This document shows, piece after piece, positions 20,881-31,224 of a stretch of 64,000 nucleotides of DNA. The stretch spans positions 47,083,139-47,147,138 of the forward strand of contig OY294070.1 of assembly GCA_958510875.1 (NCBI GenBank). The letters are read 5' to 3'. This stretch comes from Endomychus coccineus. Its lineage: Eukaryota > Arthropoda > Insecta > Coleoptera > Endomychidae. Every line of letters begins with the position of its first letter. Position 1 is the first letter of the stretch. Made by a program: the position numbers and the translations under genes. The notes below the pieces were generated by a model. It worked only from the letters and a program-made list of their open reading frames with translations, was not told the DNA's origin and did not search any database.

Positions 20881-21054
20881 TTTTCCTCATTATATATAAA
20901 TATATATATTGAACCTCCTACATACGGAGCCCTGTTTTAAATTATTAAATTTGATCCTGAAATATATATATTACTTCAGGTTTATAAGTTGAAAATATAT
21001 ACTTTTAGAAATATATATATATATATATATATATAACTTTAAGTTTATAAGTTA

Positions 21055-21340
21055 AAATATATAATTTTTAGAAAAATATTTACAAATTAGTCTATTCTTT
21101 GCGGTGTTTCATATATATTTTTCCCCATATAATTTTTAGAAAAATATTTACAAATTAGTCTATTCTTTGCGGTGTTTCATATATATTTTCCCCATATAAT
21201 TTTTAGAAAAAATATTTACAAATTAGTCTATTCTTTGCGGTGTTTCATATATATTTTACCCCATATAATTTTTAGAAAAAGATTTACAAATTAGTCTATT
21301 CTTTGTGGTGTTTCATATATATTTTTCCCCATATCATAAC
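21055..21340. repeat. Tandem ~66-bp repeat, four copies
   Basis: Each unit contains ACAAATTAGTCTATTCTTTG and GTGTTTCATATATATTTT; starts are near 21062, 21128, 21198 and 21263. The units lie in the AT-rich left half of Polinton B and are almost identical, implying recent expansion. Confidence 0.9.
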
Positions 21341-21835
21341 AGGGCTACAGGGTAAATTGCTTTGAGCCCACGCTTGAGTATGGAGAGAGATGGAATAAAT
21401 TATGCCTAGTAGGAATATTTAGAACAAAGGTGAAAAAATTATTCTAAAAGCTACGTGTTTTGATGAATTAGTAATATAAAAACGATTAAGACGTTCAAAT
21501 TTCACGCTGAATAAAAATTAGTTATATAAGATCAAGTGTGAATTTTTAGTCTAAAAGTATTTTTGTAATATAAGACCCCTAAATTTCATAAATGTGAAAA
21601 TACCACACTCTCCACAGATGAATTAGTAATATAAAACAAATGTGAAGACTTCATCTACAGGTATTTTGATAGGGAAAAAGTAAATTATCAAAAAAAATTC
21701 CTGCTTGAGTACTAGTTCTTATATTTTACACCGTAATTATTCTGAAGCTATTTCACTGAGTCCTGAGATTAGTATTGTCTTGTTATAAATTATTCAACCA
21801 TTTTGAAGTTTAATTATTTATATCATCTTATATAG

Positions 21836-21908
21836 GCTGCTCCAGCAGCGATCCCGAGCACTACACAGAGGGACGCTCAACATCAGGAGGATAGTCAAGC
21901 ACCCCAGG
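21836..21908 (+). other. Candidate exon (73 nt) with strong splice sites, plus strand
   Basis: A GC-richer island in AT-rich DNA has an acceptor (TTATATAG) before it and a donor (GTGAGT) after it. It is open in the frame AAPAAIPSTTQRDAQHQEDS. An 11-nt segment 22014-22024 between TTTTCCCAG and GTAAAA, and a 30-nt segment 26850-26879 between ATTTTCAG and GTAACT, join in frame. Together they suggest a plus-strand spliced gene with PolB antisense in its intron. No first or last exon was fixed, so this is tentative. Confidence 0.35.
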
Positions 21909-22109
21909 GTGAGTGCTTTTTTCTGAACAAATTAAAATATTCTGAAACGTAATTTATAGGATTATCATTTTATAATCAATGTTTGATATATAGAAAAAAC
22001 CTTCTTTTCCCAGCCACCCAAGAGGTAAAAGGTTAAGGCTCGTTTTTTTCAAGTGGTTTCGCCTTTAGCCCTAATCCACTATATAGAAATGTTTGAATCA
22101 TCCTTTTCT

Positions 22110-22240
22110 CACCCACTATTGGGTCTTTTTTTTTTATTGCCTCTTTTATTTTTGAATATTGGGTCTTTTTTTTTATGTTTTGTTGCCTCTTTTATTTTAA
22201 ACATTGGGTCTTTTTTTTTTTATTGCCTCTTTTTTTTATA
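22110..22240. repeat. T-rich tandem repeat, three copies
   Basis: Three copies of a unit ATTGGGTCTTTTTTTTT plus ATTGCCTCTTTTATT lie in tandem. The hydrophobic plus-strand frame across them is a by-product of T-richness. Confidence 0.8.
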
Positions 22241-22424
22241 CTTATACAATAGGATGGCAAAACGATGATTCAAGACATACCTATTAGCTCAAAGTAAATG
22301 AAAAACGTTTCAGCGTGTGTGTAATATCCTTTCACTGCTAATGTATTTGAAACAGTTCTATATTTATTGTAAAAAAGACATTTCTATATATACAGAATCA
22401 AAAATATATTGAGTGTATGTACAG

Positions 22425-25400
22425 CTAAACCTTTATTCTTTTATATCCATATGGATAAGATGTATTTTCGTTAGGAAAGAAGCGCTTCAGAGATACAGGT
22501 TTGTACTCTTTCCTGACATCAACAGAAATAACTTCGTGTTCTTTCGTGCGCCGAATTTGACGGGAGGTTATATATACAGGCTCGGACTTATCCAGTATCA
22601 TTTTGACTATCGAGTCGAAATTCACAACCTTAGATGCTGCATAACTAAGGGATATACCCTTAACTTTACAAGTGTTTATATACTCTGCAGCCGCTGTGGA
22701 CCACACCCTGTATGCGTAGTTTTTGGGGCCACCCGAGGCAAAAGCCTCAATATATGAGCCAGGCCCGTAGGATTCTAACTCATCGGTCATTTCTCCTAGA
22801 AACGACCCTGTGGGTGGTTCCCACTCACCCTCTCTCGAAACGTAGATGATTGAATCTGTATCAAAATACAGGACTCTTTTCTCCAGTTTTTCCAAATAAC
22901 TGTACAATTTCAGGCGAGCTTGGGCTGTTACGAAGGCCGCTATAACCACATTTACTGTGGAAAGTGGTGAAAAAACCTCCTCTCGCTCTTCGTAATTTAC
23001 TATGAGGGTCTCCTCATTAACAGGTACCACTGTGTTAACCACAAATGATGGTGAAGTGAGCAGGTTGAATAACTCTGCTGGCTGATTGATAATTTTGGTC
23101 TTAGGCTGGTTTTCTCTCTGACCAAACTTACCCCAAAACGAATTTAGCATCAACTTAGCTAAACAACGTAGTCCTGGGTTATTTACAATGTTGGGGAACT
23201 CTAGTATCACATCTTCACGTAGAAGGTACTCTTCGATGTAGCGATCTTTTTCGGCTTGACTACAACAATTACCAGGCCAACCCGAGGATTCCTGTTTTAT
23301 TTTGATGAATTTATTCATCATCCCTGTGAATAATCCTGTTACGTTCTCGCCATACTGTGTGGTGTCATACACCCAGATTTCATGGATTTTCTGGATGACG
23401 TAACCCTTTTCTAGGGCCTTTATGACCTCGTCTAATGTCCATGTCCCCGTTAAGGATCTTTCAAGCTTATTATGATTACAAGGCTGTTTGTTCATTTTCA
23501 CGCCACACAGCTGGCAAAGAACAAACATTAGCTTGTCATTCATCTTCAGGGGCAATACAGGAAGATAAAGGTCTCTCGGGGGCAAAATTGTGCATTTCAT
23601 TAAGCCCGATGTTTCATGTAAATTGAGAGTGCTACATTCCTCATCTACATACACCTTGGGGTGTCCTATAGGAAATTTCCCATATTTACACACCCAGGGA
23701 TACAGCGAACAGACATCAAGATACTTGATTTTCTCACCCTCACGGCATGTGTAATACTCAACGGTATTACCAGTCCTACCCCCAAAGAATGCATCTCTAG
23801 GGTTGAGGGGAAGAACGGAAAGAAGGGGATGATTTTCCGTATACTCTTTAATCTCTCCTGAGATTAGATTTTTGCGGAACTCACACTCCCACATCTGAAT
23901 TATCTCATACCCAAATGAGCGAATTCTGTCATTTTTAGCTAGTGTAGATTCATAGCGTGTGTTGAATGTTTCTGAGGGATTATCACTCAAAGGTTTATCA
24001 CGCTGTTCTTTGAAACATCGGGAGCAGCCGTGGTAGTAACAGCCTTGAAATTCGAACACCTGATTGGTTTCCGGGCACCACCCATCAACTTTCACACCTG
24101 CAACGACAGCCTCACGATGTTTTGCAGCATGCTGAATATCAATACCTCTTTGCTTTTCCTCCCACAACAACCACTGTATTGCTATTTTGGATTGAATATC
24201 CTTAGCACGATACCCATTTTTTGGTATGATACCAATGGTGTTTGGTTTGAGGAAATTTCGACGGAATACTTTATTACACGCACTGGCTATAGTGCATGCT
24301 TCGGTGAATGGGCAAACGTTAGTCTCCGTCAACATTTGTTGACGAAATTTCAGACAGGACCGAGCCAAAATCTGCACATCTGATATACAGTAGGCCACGA
24401 TCTCCCGCTGAAAATTAAAAGTATAATTATCATTCACCTGGGTTGTATGCCAGGATATTAATTTTTCACGATCTTCGAGTTTCATATTGTCCGGGTCGTA
24501 ATATTCAACTGAAGGTATGGGACCTTCATAATTCTGATTTTCCATACGATTGAACAAATGCGGAAAGTACCCCTTTTTCAATTCAGTAAAGCCGAAAGCT
24601 TTAGGTAATTTTGATAAAGCCATGGGAAAATAGTTCAAAGAATCTAAAAATTTTACATTTCCCACCACCATAGAAATCAATTTGGTGCCACGCATAATCA
24701 ACTCAGGTTTTAAATTGGTTTTTGTCAAAATATAATTTAGAATGAACTGATGATCAAATCCGCCCCCATTATGAGCCATAACGATTACTTTTTTAAAAAT
24801 TTTACGCTGATTCAATATATATTCCATTAATCTCTCTATGGGATTCTTTTGGAGTACTTGCAGCCTTACACAGCATTTCGAACAAATACGAATATCATCT
24901 ACCATATCGATACATACATCACAGCATTGTCTAAAGAAACATAGATTCGGCTCGTGCAATAGAGAGCCATCAGGTAAAACTTTTTCCTGACGTGTCTCTA
25001 GATCGTAGAATAGGAATAACAGATCGTCACACTTAGGTTTACCAGTGTCTGGCTGAATGAAACATAAGTGATCAGCGGGTACATGTTTATTACAGATTTT
25101 ACAGAAAATCTCTCCACAGAAATGCTCACGACCAGCTCTGATTGTTTTGAGGCATAAGGGGCACAGTCTGACACTCTCGCAAACAGTGTATTTGCCTGCA
25201 GACCCCTGTTTTTTGTGCTTTTCAAAACATAAGGGGCCCTTGAAGCTCCGTAAGCAATCCGCACATTTCAGCTTCTTTGCCTCAGGGCAGGATGGGGCCT
25301 GCTGACACCCTGAGCATGTACCACCACATCTATGCTTACTCTTATGATCATAGGGCATGTGACACTCCTCGCAGAAATAATGGCAGCAAAAAGCAGCTGT

Positions 25401-26171
25401 GAGAGAGGTAATAACATTGTAATGACCATCGTTGAAAAGTAAATTCAATGAGGGGCCACGACCGTCGCCTTTGAAAATGACGTCACGACCTTTTGTACCA
25501 TACTGGTACACAACGATTTTATAGGCAGAGAGGTGAGCTTGGAACTGTTGTAGCTCCGGTATCCCACAGCCTTCCTCGGGTATAATCACACCCGCCTCCG
25601 AAATTAACTCTAGAGCCAGCTCCTTCTGAAGCTTGCCTGTGGCTCGTCTCACCGCCTTTAACTCTGAATCTTTTTCCGTATAAGCGATAGCTACAGCTAG
25701 GGCTCGAGGTAGGCAGAGATTATCTTTATTATTTATGGAGATAATACCTCGGCGCTGGGCACATTCTTCGTCAAATGTATTATAGTTAGCGCCCCGACCT
25801 TTACCTACAGCCATTCTTATCGATGTTACCCCCAAACAAAAGGTCTCGGTGTTAAGTCCACAAGAATTAGATTGATAAATGGAAGAAATTCGAGCCCATA
25901 TCTCATCCACAGTAACCTCACTGGCCGCCTTGAAATCAACCCAGCCCGGGCCACGAGCGAAATCTTTCGAGCAGAATGTGAAACCCACCTGATCGGTAGG
26001 TCTCAAACCCTCTGTTCCTCGCTGAATTATGCCTGTCAGGGCATCTTTTATCCAGCTCACTGGTTCTCCAGAATGGGGTAGCTCACGAATTTTGAATTCA
26101 AGAGTACGCCCCTGTAATCCGAAGCGCTTTATTTTCCTCACGCTATCTTTAATTATTAAAAACTTCTCCAT
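22425..26171 (-). CDS. PolB: Polinton DNA polymerase B (lineage 2) with OTU-like N-terminus, intact
   Basis: The 1248-aa product starts MEKFLIIKDS. An N-terminal OTU-like cysteine-protease block has DNLCLPRAL (about 150-158; C, D and R-A pattern) and a downstream FNDGHYNV that could supply the His. A Cys/His-rich zinc region (264-372) follows. Exonuclease motifs are YDLET (389), AHNGGGFDHQ (466) and YCISD (594). A Vsr-like nuclease insertion is marked by FEFQGCYYHGC (706-716). The polymerase motifs are DVCSLYP (819), LNSFWGKFGQ and YFDTDS. All are intact and there is no stop, so the gene looks functional or recently so. It differs from lineage 1 throughout and lacks that enzyme's HNH-like block. 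Both replicate Polinton-like genomes. Confidence 0.93.
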   Translation of the reverse strand: MEKFLIIKDSVRKIKRFGLQGRTLEFKIRELPHSGEPVSWIKDALTGIIQRGTEGLRPTDQVGFTFCSKDFARGPGWVDFKAASEVTVDEIWARISSIYQSNSCGLNTETFCLGVTSIRMAVGKGRGANYNTFDEECAQRRGIISINNKDNLCLPRALAVAIAYTEKDSELKAVRRATGKLQKELALELISEAGVIIPEEGCGIPELQQFQAHLSAYKIVVYQYGTKGRDVIFKGDGRGPSLNLLFNDGHYNVITSLTAAFCCHYFCEECHMPYDHKSKHRCGGTCSGCQQAPSCPEAKKLKCADCLRSFKGPLCFEKHKKQGSAGKYTVCESVRLCPLCLKTIRAGREHFCGEIFCKICNKHVPADHLCFIQPDTGKPKCDDLLFLFYDLETRQEKVLPDGSLLHEPNLCFFRQCCDVCIDMVDDIRICSKCCVRLQVLQKNPIERLMEYILNQRKIFKKVIVMAHNGGGFDHQFILNYILTKTNLKPELIMRGTKLISMVVGNVKFLDSLNYFPMALSKLPKAFGFTELKKGYFPHLFNRMENQNYEGPIPSVEYYDPDNMKLEDREKLISWHTTQVNDNYTFNFQREIVAYCISDVQILARSCLKFRQQMLTETNVCPFTEACTIASACNKVFRRNFLKPNTIGIIPKNGYRAKDIQSKIAIQWLLWEEKQRGIDIQHAAKHREAVVAGVKVDGWCPETNQVFEFQGCYYHGCSRCFKEQRDKPLSDNPSETFNTRYESTLAKNDRIRSFGYEIIQMWECEFRKNLISGEIKEYTENHPLLSVLPLNPRDAFFGGRTGNTVEYYTCREGEKIKYLDVCSLYPWVCKYGKFPIGHPKVYVDEECSTLNLHETSGLMKCTILPPRDLYLPVLPLKMNDKLMFVLCQLCGVKMNKQPCNHNKLERSLTGTWTLDEVIKALEKGYVIQKIHEIWVYDTTQYGENVTGLFTGMMNKFIKIKQESSGWPGNCCSQAEKDRYIEEYLLREDVILEFPNIVNNPGLRCLAKLMLNSFWGKFGQRENQPKTKIINQPAELFNLLTSPSFVVNTVVPVNEETLIVNYEEREEVFSPLSTVNVVIAAFVTAQARLKLYSYLEKLEKRVLYFDTDSIIYVSREGEWEPPTGSFLGEMTDELESYGPGSYIEAFASGGPKNYAYRVWSTAAAEYINTCKVKGISLSYAASKVVNFDSIVKMILDKSEPVYITSRQIRRTKEHEVISVDVRKEYKPVSLKRFFPNENTSYPYGYKRIKV

Positions 26172-26385
26172 TGAAAGTGTAAAACAATTGAAGCACTCGA
26201 ATATATATGATAGGAATTAGTCGTGAAAACAACTGCAATTCAAAATGATAATTGAAGCGCTCAAATATGATAGGAATGTCTAATTACTTTAGTTGTAAAA
26301 ACAACTGATAATAGAATCAAAAATTATACAGAGCAGAATAAGAGAGAAAGGATACTCACATACAAACACGTCTGCACAGTAGAGA
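26172..26385 (-). promoter_or_regulatory. Leader of the lineage-2 PolB with probable 5'-UTR intron
   Basis: Reading the minus strand, GCAGACGTGTTTGTAT is followed by the donor GTGAGT (26359-26354). A candidate acceptor TTGCAG lies about 70 nt before the ATG. The CAGACGTGTTT core matches the leader of Polinton A, and Polinton C has a related sequence, which argues for a common transcription-start or leader signal in the three elements. Confidence 0.45.
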
Positions 26386-26449
26386 TGTTACGATGATAAT
26401 GAGCGAGGATGCGGCACGTGCCCCTATTTATAGGTGACAACGCCCGGAA

Positions 26450-26820
26450 AGGAGATGATCTGATTGGTTATCATATAGCATCATACGATCGTAGAGATGA
26501 TTTGATTGGTTACCCCAAGGTCAATAGTTTTCGTGTCGAGACATGAAATTGATAAGAGCGTTACTAACTGAATAAGATAAGAGTAATTTTCATTTCAAAT
26601 TGATATTAAGTTACCTCCAAGGTCAAAAGTTTTCATGTCGAAACAAGAAATAGATAAGAAAGGTGCAAAGTCCACTAACTGAATAAGATAAGAGTAATTT
26701 TCATTTCAATTCGGTATTAAGTTACCTCCAAGGTCAAAAGTTTTCATGTCGAAACAAGAAATAGATAAGAAAGGTGCAAAGTCCACTAACTGAAATAGAT
26801 AAGAGTAATTTTCATACCAG
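26450..26820. repeat. Tandem ~120-bp promoter-proximal repeats with GATA and nuclear-receptor-like motifs
   Basis: Two nearly identical units and one partial one lie upstream of PolB. Each contains AGATAAGA (GATA core) and CCAAGGTCA, which fits the FTZ-F1 type half-site YCAAGGYCR; CCAAGGTCA appears three times. Inverted CCAAT boxes (GATTGGTTA) lie at the near end. Placement 300-650 bp upstream of the PolB ATG suggests an enhancer. Factor binding is inference. Confidence 0.6.
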
Positions 26821-26879
26821 GTCTACATTAACTTATATTTTATTTTCAGCTACCACACCCCAGGGCAGCTAAAATCAAG

Positions 26880-27170
26880 GTAACTTACATTTTATTATTT
26901 ATGTATTAGGATTACGATCTGTGTTCATCGCCTGTGTGATATACATATTTAGGTTCTGATATCCGATCAAATGCATGAATTCCTGGGGTCACCTTTTTGA
27001 TATTCAGAAGCTCCAGCCCTGTTGTTTTACTCCAACTGTATGGTTTCATTCGCTAAAATGAGTGGGGAAATTGTGGATGATGTATTGCTCATGTGAAGAA
27101 AATACCTATCTGTTGTAGATTTCAATGATATTCAGAGGTTCCAGCTATATTATCTTGTATGTATTCTCGC
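26880..27170. other. AT-rich spacer with two copies of the GATATTCAGA(A/G)GTTCC motif
   Basis: No gene is visible. Copies of a 16-17-bp motif lie at 26999 and 27130; four more occur through the PolB debris up to 29256. Confidence 0.6.
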
Positions 27171-27172
27171 CA

Positions 27173-28250
27173 CATAGAACGAACATTAGCTTGTTGTTCA
27201 TCTTCAAGGGTAATACCGGAAGATAAAGGTCTCTCGGGGGCAAAATCGAACATTTCATCAAGCCCTATGTTTCATGTAAATCAAGTGAGATACCTGCATA
27301 AATTTTGTTTCTCAAAAGGCGCTATGGTAGAACTTTAACTTTGTTGGGTATTTATTATTAATATTTTATTCAATTTCTTCCAATGCAATTCCATGCCGGT
27401 TTAGTAGATAGCTGCATTGTCTTGTTTCTAGGAATGAACAGATGAAAAAACATATAAAAACCCTGAATTCATATACGCTGATATCGTTGAGTTCGATTAT
27501 TAACCATTACTATCGGTATAACATCTTCAAATAGTAGGTGCTCATTAAATAATAATAACAGACTGATATTCAGAAGTTCCATTACATCACCATCTATCGA
27601 ATTTATTGTTCGAAAACATCGACCAGTAGCATTATGTCTGTCTTCATATACAGATCGATATAATGCCCCAAGTTTTGGCATCCAAATTTCTCCCATATCA
27701 GCTGAGCTCGCTGGTATAGTCTTCGTAGGTATGATTAGATAGTTGCATAAATTTTTGTTTCTAGACCTGTAGCGATATTTAGAGTGTTGACCGAACTTAT
27801 TTTCGCCCCTGTTATACTGAACAATATTCAGAAGTTCCATTACATCACCATCTATCTATCGAATTTATTGCTCAAATACATCGGCCAATAATGAAACATC
27901 GGTCTTCATATATGCTGAGCTCGCTGGTATAGTCTTCGTAGGTATGATTAGATAGTTGCATAAATTTTTGTTTCTAGACCTGAAACGATATTTAAAATTT
28001 AGATTACAATCCTGCTGTTATACCCCAGTTTCAGCCTTATTACGAACGCAGGGCTCTTTGCTCATTTTCTCTCCACACAGTATGGTGAGAACGAACATCA
28101 GTTTATCGCTCATCTTCTTCGGCGGCACAGGTAGATAAAGATGGTTGCATAAATTTTGTTTCTAGACCTGGAGCTATATTCAGAATATTGACCAAACTTA
28201 TTTCCGCCCCCTTGTTATGTACCAATACTGTTATTTTTGAATATTTTCAA
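27173..28250 (-). pseudogene. Scrambled fragments of both PolB lineages
   Basis: Minus-strand translation gives LYLPVLPLKMNNKLMFVLCG at 27173-27240 (matches lineage-2 PolB, 23515-23585). A more diverged LYLPVPPKKMSDKLMFVL with GEKMSKEPC lies at 28050-28140, and NKFGQ blocks, resembling lineage-2 WGKFGQ, lie at 27795 and 28190. Between them, segments at 27580-27690 and 27880-27930 resemble the Exo III region of lineage 1 (3640-3720), and 27980-28016 resembles 4160-4200. Order is scrambled and pieces are 40-110 bp, separated by copies of GATATTCAGAAGTTCC and of a GTTGCATAAATTTTTGTTTC block. The frame 27469-27840 spans such pieces and is unlikely to be a gene. Confidence 0.65.
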
Positions 28251-28254
28251 TGGC

Positions 28255-28734
28255 CTATATTACATTACACAGCAGGTTCAAAGTATCCTTTGTTATATGT
28301 TTGGAAAAGGTTCTAATATACTTAGTACAGAAACCTATCCACTTCGTTATTTCCTGAGGGGATAATTTTGATTTTAACAAATCCTTTTTTCGATATTCAG
28401 AAGTTCCACTCTTATAGTTTGAACTTTGATTATCGTTTTTTGAGACCCCATAGTTCTGCATTATTTCCGTAATTTCGGACTCGTCATATCCAGCCTCTCT
28501 CAGTTCTTGGAGCAGCCTAGTGATATCATCCTCCGTGGTTAAAATCCTTATTGCATATAATTTGGATCGTAGGCCTACAAAATCAGTCCTATATCTTTCC
28601 CAGCAACCTCTCTGGGAAATGATAGCTGCCGCCCTGGAGCAGTGTAGGGCCTTGTATATGCCGGACCTCAACCAATCGAGACGTTCATCGACAGGAACCG
28701 TGTACCCTATGGTTACAACTATATTAAGTTCCAT
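28255..28734 (-). pseudogene. Chimeric 159-codon frame with lineage-1 PolB pieces in reversed order
   Basis: The frame starts MELNIVVTIGYTVPVDERLD, then has TDFVGLRSKLYAIR (matching DKFVGLRAKMYSF near the C-terminus of lineage-1 PolB), then KDLLKSKLSPQEITKWIGFC (matching residues 27-46 at its N-terminus). The C-terminal block thus precedes the N-terminal block. The N-terminal piece is very close to 5785-5890 at the DNA level, implying a relatively recent copy. A GATATTCAGAAGTTCC motif sits at the junction (28391). The first 50 residues match nothing I know. Confidence 0.6.
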
Positions 28735-29115
28735 TTATTATCATGGGATAAAGCGATCTTCTCCTGGCTTATGAAGAACACCTTGTATCTCTGTATATAC
28801 CGACCCTCTACTAAACGACTAGTTCATCGACGGATACCGTAAACCCTATGGTTGCAACTATATTAAGTTCCATTTATCGTCATTGGGAGATAGCTCAATT
28901 TTCTCCTGGCATATGAAGAACACCTTGTATCTCTGTATATACCGACCCTCTACTAAGCGACTAGTTCATCGACGGATACCGTAAACCCTATGGCTGCAAC
29001 TATATTAAGTTCCATTTATCGTCATTGGGAGATAGCTCAATTTTCTCCTGGCATATGAAGAACACCTTGTGTCTCTGTATATGCCGACCCTCAACCAAAC
29101 GATTTGTTCATGATG
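28650..29115. repeat. Tandem ~141-bp repeat, three and a half copies
   Basis: GTTCATCGAC recurs at 28683, 28822 and 28964, with a decayed copy near 29105, each followed by CCCTATGG(T/C)TGCAACTATA and TCTCCTGGC. The first unit is the 5' part of the chimeric frame at 28734; later units carry stops in that frame, so the array is an expansion of non-functional sequence. Confidence 0.8.
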
Positions 29116-30360
29116 GTGAAGACTTGCTGAGGGGGCGTGAAAGCTGAATCACCACTCTCTAGTGCCACAAGATTCCTAATAAATTCACCAGTTCGTACAT
29201 CCTATAGTTTAGTTGCTTGAGCTGTTTTTCACATATTTCGCGATATTCAGAAGTTCTAACCCTGAGTTGGCGTCTACAATAGCGTCTGTACCGAATGGTT
29301 CGGGGCGTTTGTAACCGCTCTTGGTGTAGGAAGTGCTAGCCATACAGATCATATTTTGGCATGAGCCTGACCATATCAAACGAATCGTTCAATATTGTAG
29401 GTCCTATCTTCTGTTGTCCTATGCTTACGACTCGTTCATTTTTGAGCATTTTATTAAGCCTTATGTCAGGTGAAATAGCTGCCTGTTCTGGCTTATGGCG
29501 AACACCTTATGTCTCTTATATGCCGATGATGGTATTAATGTCTAAAACTATTGGGTGAATAGTGTAAAAACAAAATATTTAGTCCTTATTGAAAATCATG
29601 CTGTAAAAGACCCTAATGATAATCTATTATACACTATTTCATAGTATATTGAGTTATGGTATCATAGCATGAGGGTTGTACCTACAAATAAACTTACTAC
29701 AATTGAATGCAATACGAATTATTAAAATTTACCTTCATATTAATTTTCTACTTTGAAGTCTATTTTCTTGATTAAGTTTAATCTAGTTTATAGCTATGCT
29801 TACCTCTGTGAGAGTATACTGGAAAATTGTATATTTTCTAGCTCATTCAATAAATAAAATCTTATACTTCAGATCAAATTTTAATAATTTCACTAATCTC
29901 TGGATATACCTATATGAATATAAGAAATTGTGTTCAAATGTTTATTACTTAATGATCTGTGGATAGATAATTATATGAGGTTTTCAGGATAATTTTTACA
30001 CTGGTATTTCTGGATTAAATAATTTTATGTTCATTTAATCCTCAAAACAAATGACTTTCAGAATTATATGCTAGTAGAAAATTATATGATCTTTTGTTCA
30101 AACAAATTCGGAATAATATTCGCCCTTTTTAAAAGTTATTAAATTACGATTATATTTTCATGGGCTCTGTTTTCAGTTCACGCCTCATTTCAACTCTATA
30201 GTAGATATGAAAGAACCTATATATTTCAGAATGTGGATCAAATCTTGACATTTTCATATTTTGTCTATATTTGCATATCCAGCGCTAATTATCACTACTG
30301 TCCGAATTCTTTTATTTATTATTATGGCAATGAATAAGTTGAAGAAAATTGTAATATATA
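29116..30360. other. Debris and AT-rich inner arm of Polinton B, no gene seen
   Basis: The last GATATTCAGAAGTTC motif is at 29240. From about 29790 the sequence becomes homologous, inverted, to the left arm (18240-19330). I see no open frame with recognisable content. Confidence 0.5.
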
Positions 30361-31160
30361 AAAATGCTTACCTTTTCATTTGAACACAAACACTTTATGG
30401 ATGGACCCTGAGAAATGAAGTCTTCTGCCTTTATTTAAATCAGGCCACTTATAATTATCATATGTTTCATAAAATGAGATAAGGCGCGTCGTACTAGCGT
30501 TTACGATAATAATAATTCTACAACGTAATATATTTTCATAAATATATATATATATACAGGGGTCGATCGCTTAGTTTGTTTACTTATTGAGCAGAGGTCT
30601 TCCGAAATAGCGATGAGTCAAAGCCATAACCTTGTCACCTATATATTTCATAAATGTTCACAAATATTCGAGGGGGTATTGGACCTTAGGGCCCGTGTTG
30701 TTGTGTGTAAACACATAACCTTTACGAAATGATACAATCCTAGATGTCCCAGCTTACAGTTATATCTAAATACAGATGAAACATCAGTCACTCACCAACC
30801 ATATGAGGAGCTTACAATTATTACTCCGATAATTAGCTGTTAAACAGGCTGTTGTTCAAACTATTCAACCGATAATTAGCTGTTAAACAGGCTGTTGTTC
30901 AAACTATTCAGGGAAAATAAATTCCTACGATATTATTACTAGATACTAATAAATATTGTAAAATGAATATGTTGTAACTATGTGTGTGTGAATAGAAATC
31001 AATATATATATTCTAGCTATATTTTATTGTAGATGAAGCATCAATTGGATAATAATAATCATACTTACAGATGTTAAATATGTCTATATTCAAACTATTC
31101 AGGGAAAATAAATTCCTACGATATTATGAGAGGTGGGAAATTATATGAGTGAGGAATAAA
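30361..31160 (-). repeat. Inner inverted-homology block of Polinton B, right side, with local duplications
   Basis: Reverse-complement matches to 18380-18945 are described under the left block. A 42-bp direct duplication containing CCGATAATTAGCTGTTAAAC lies at about 30826-30910, and AAATAAATTCCTACGATATTA appears at 30915 and 31105. The block ends just before the zinc-finger gene. Confidence 0.7.
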
Positions 31161-31224
31161 ACTCTTCATATGCATTAATCTTTATTGAAATTACATATTC
31201 CAGAATCCTGGCGATATATTGAAA

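Noticed and set aside
22053..22268. Hydrophobic 71-aa membrane-like protein
   Set aside because: The hydrophobicity comes from T-rich tandem repeats; no conservation or start signal.
27469..27840. A 123-aa gene starting MELLNIVQYNRGE
   Set aside because: The frame is stitched from PolB fragments and the recurring motif; it does not resemble one coherent protein, so it was listed as debris.
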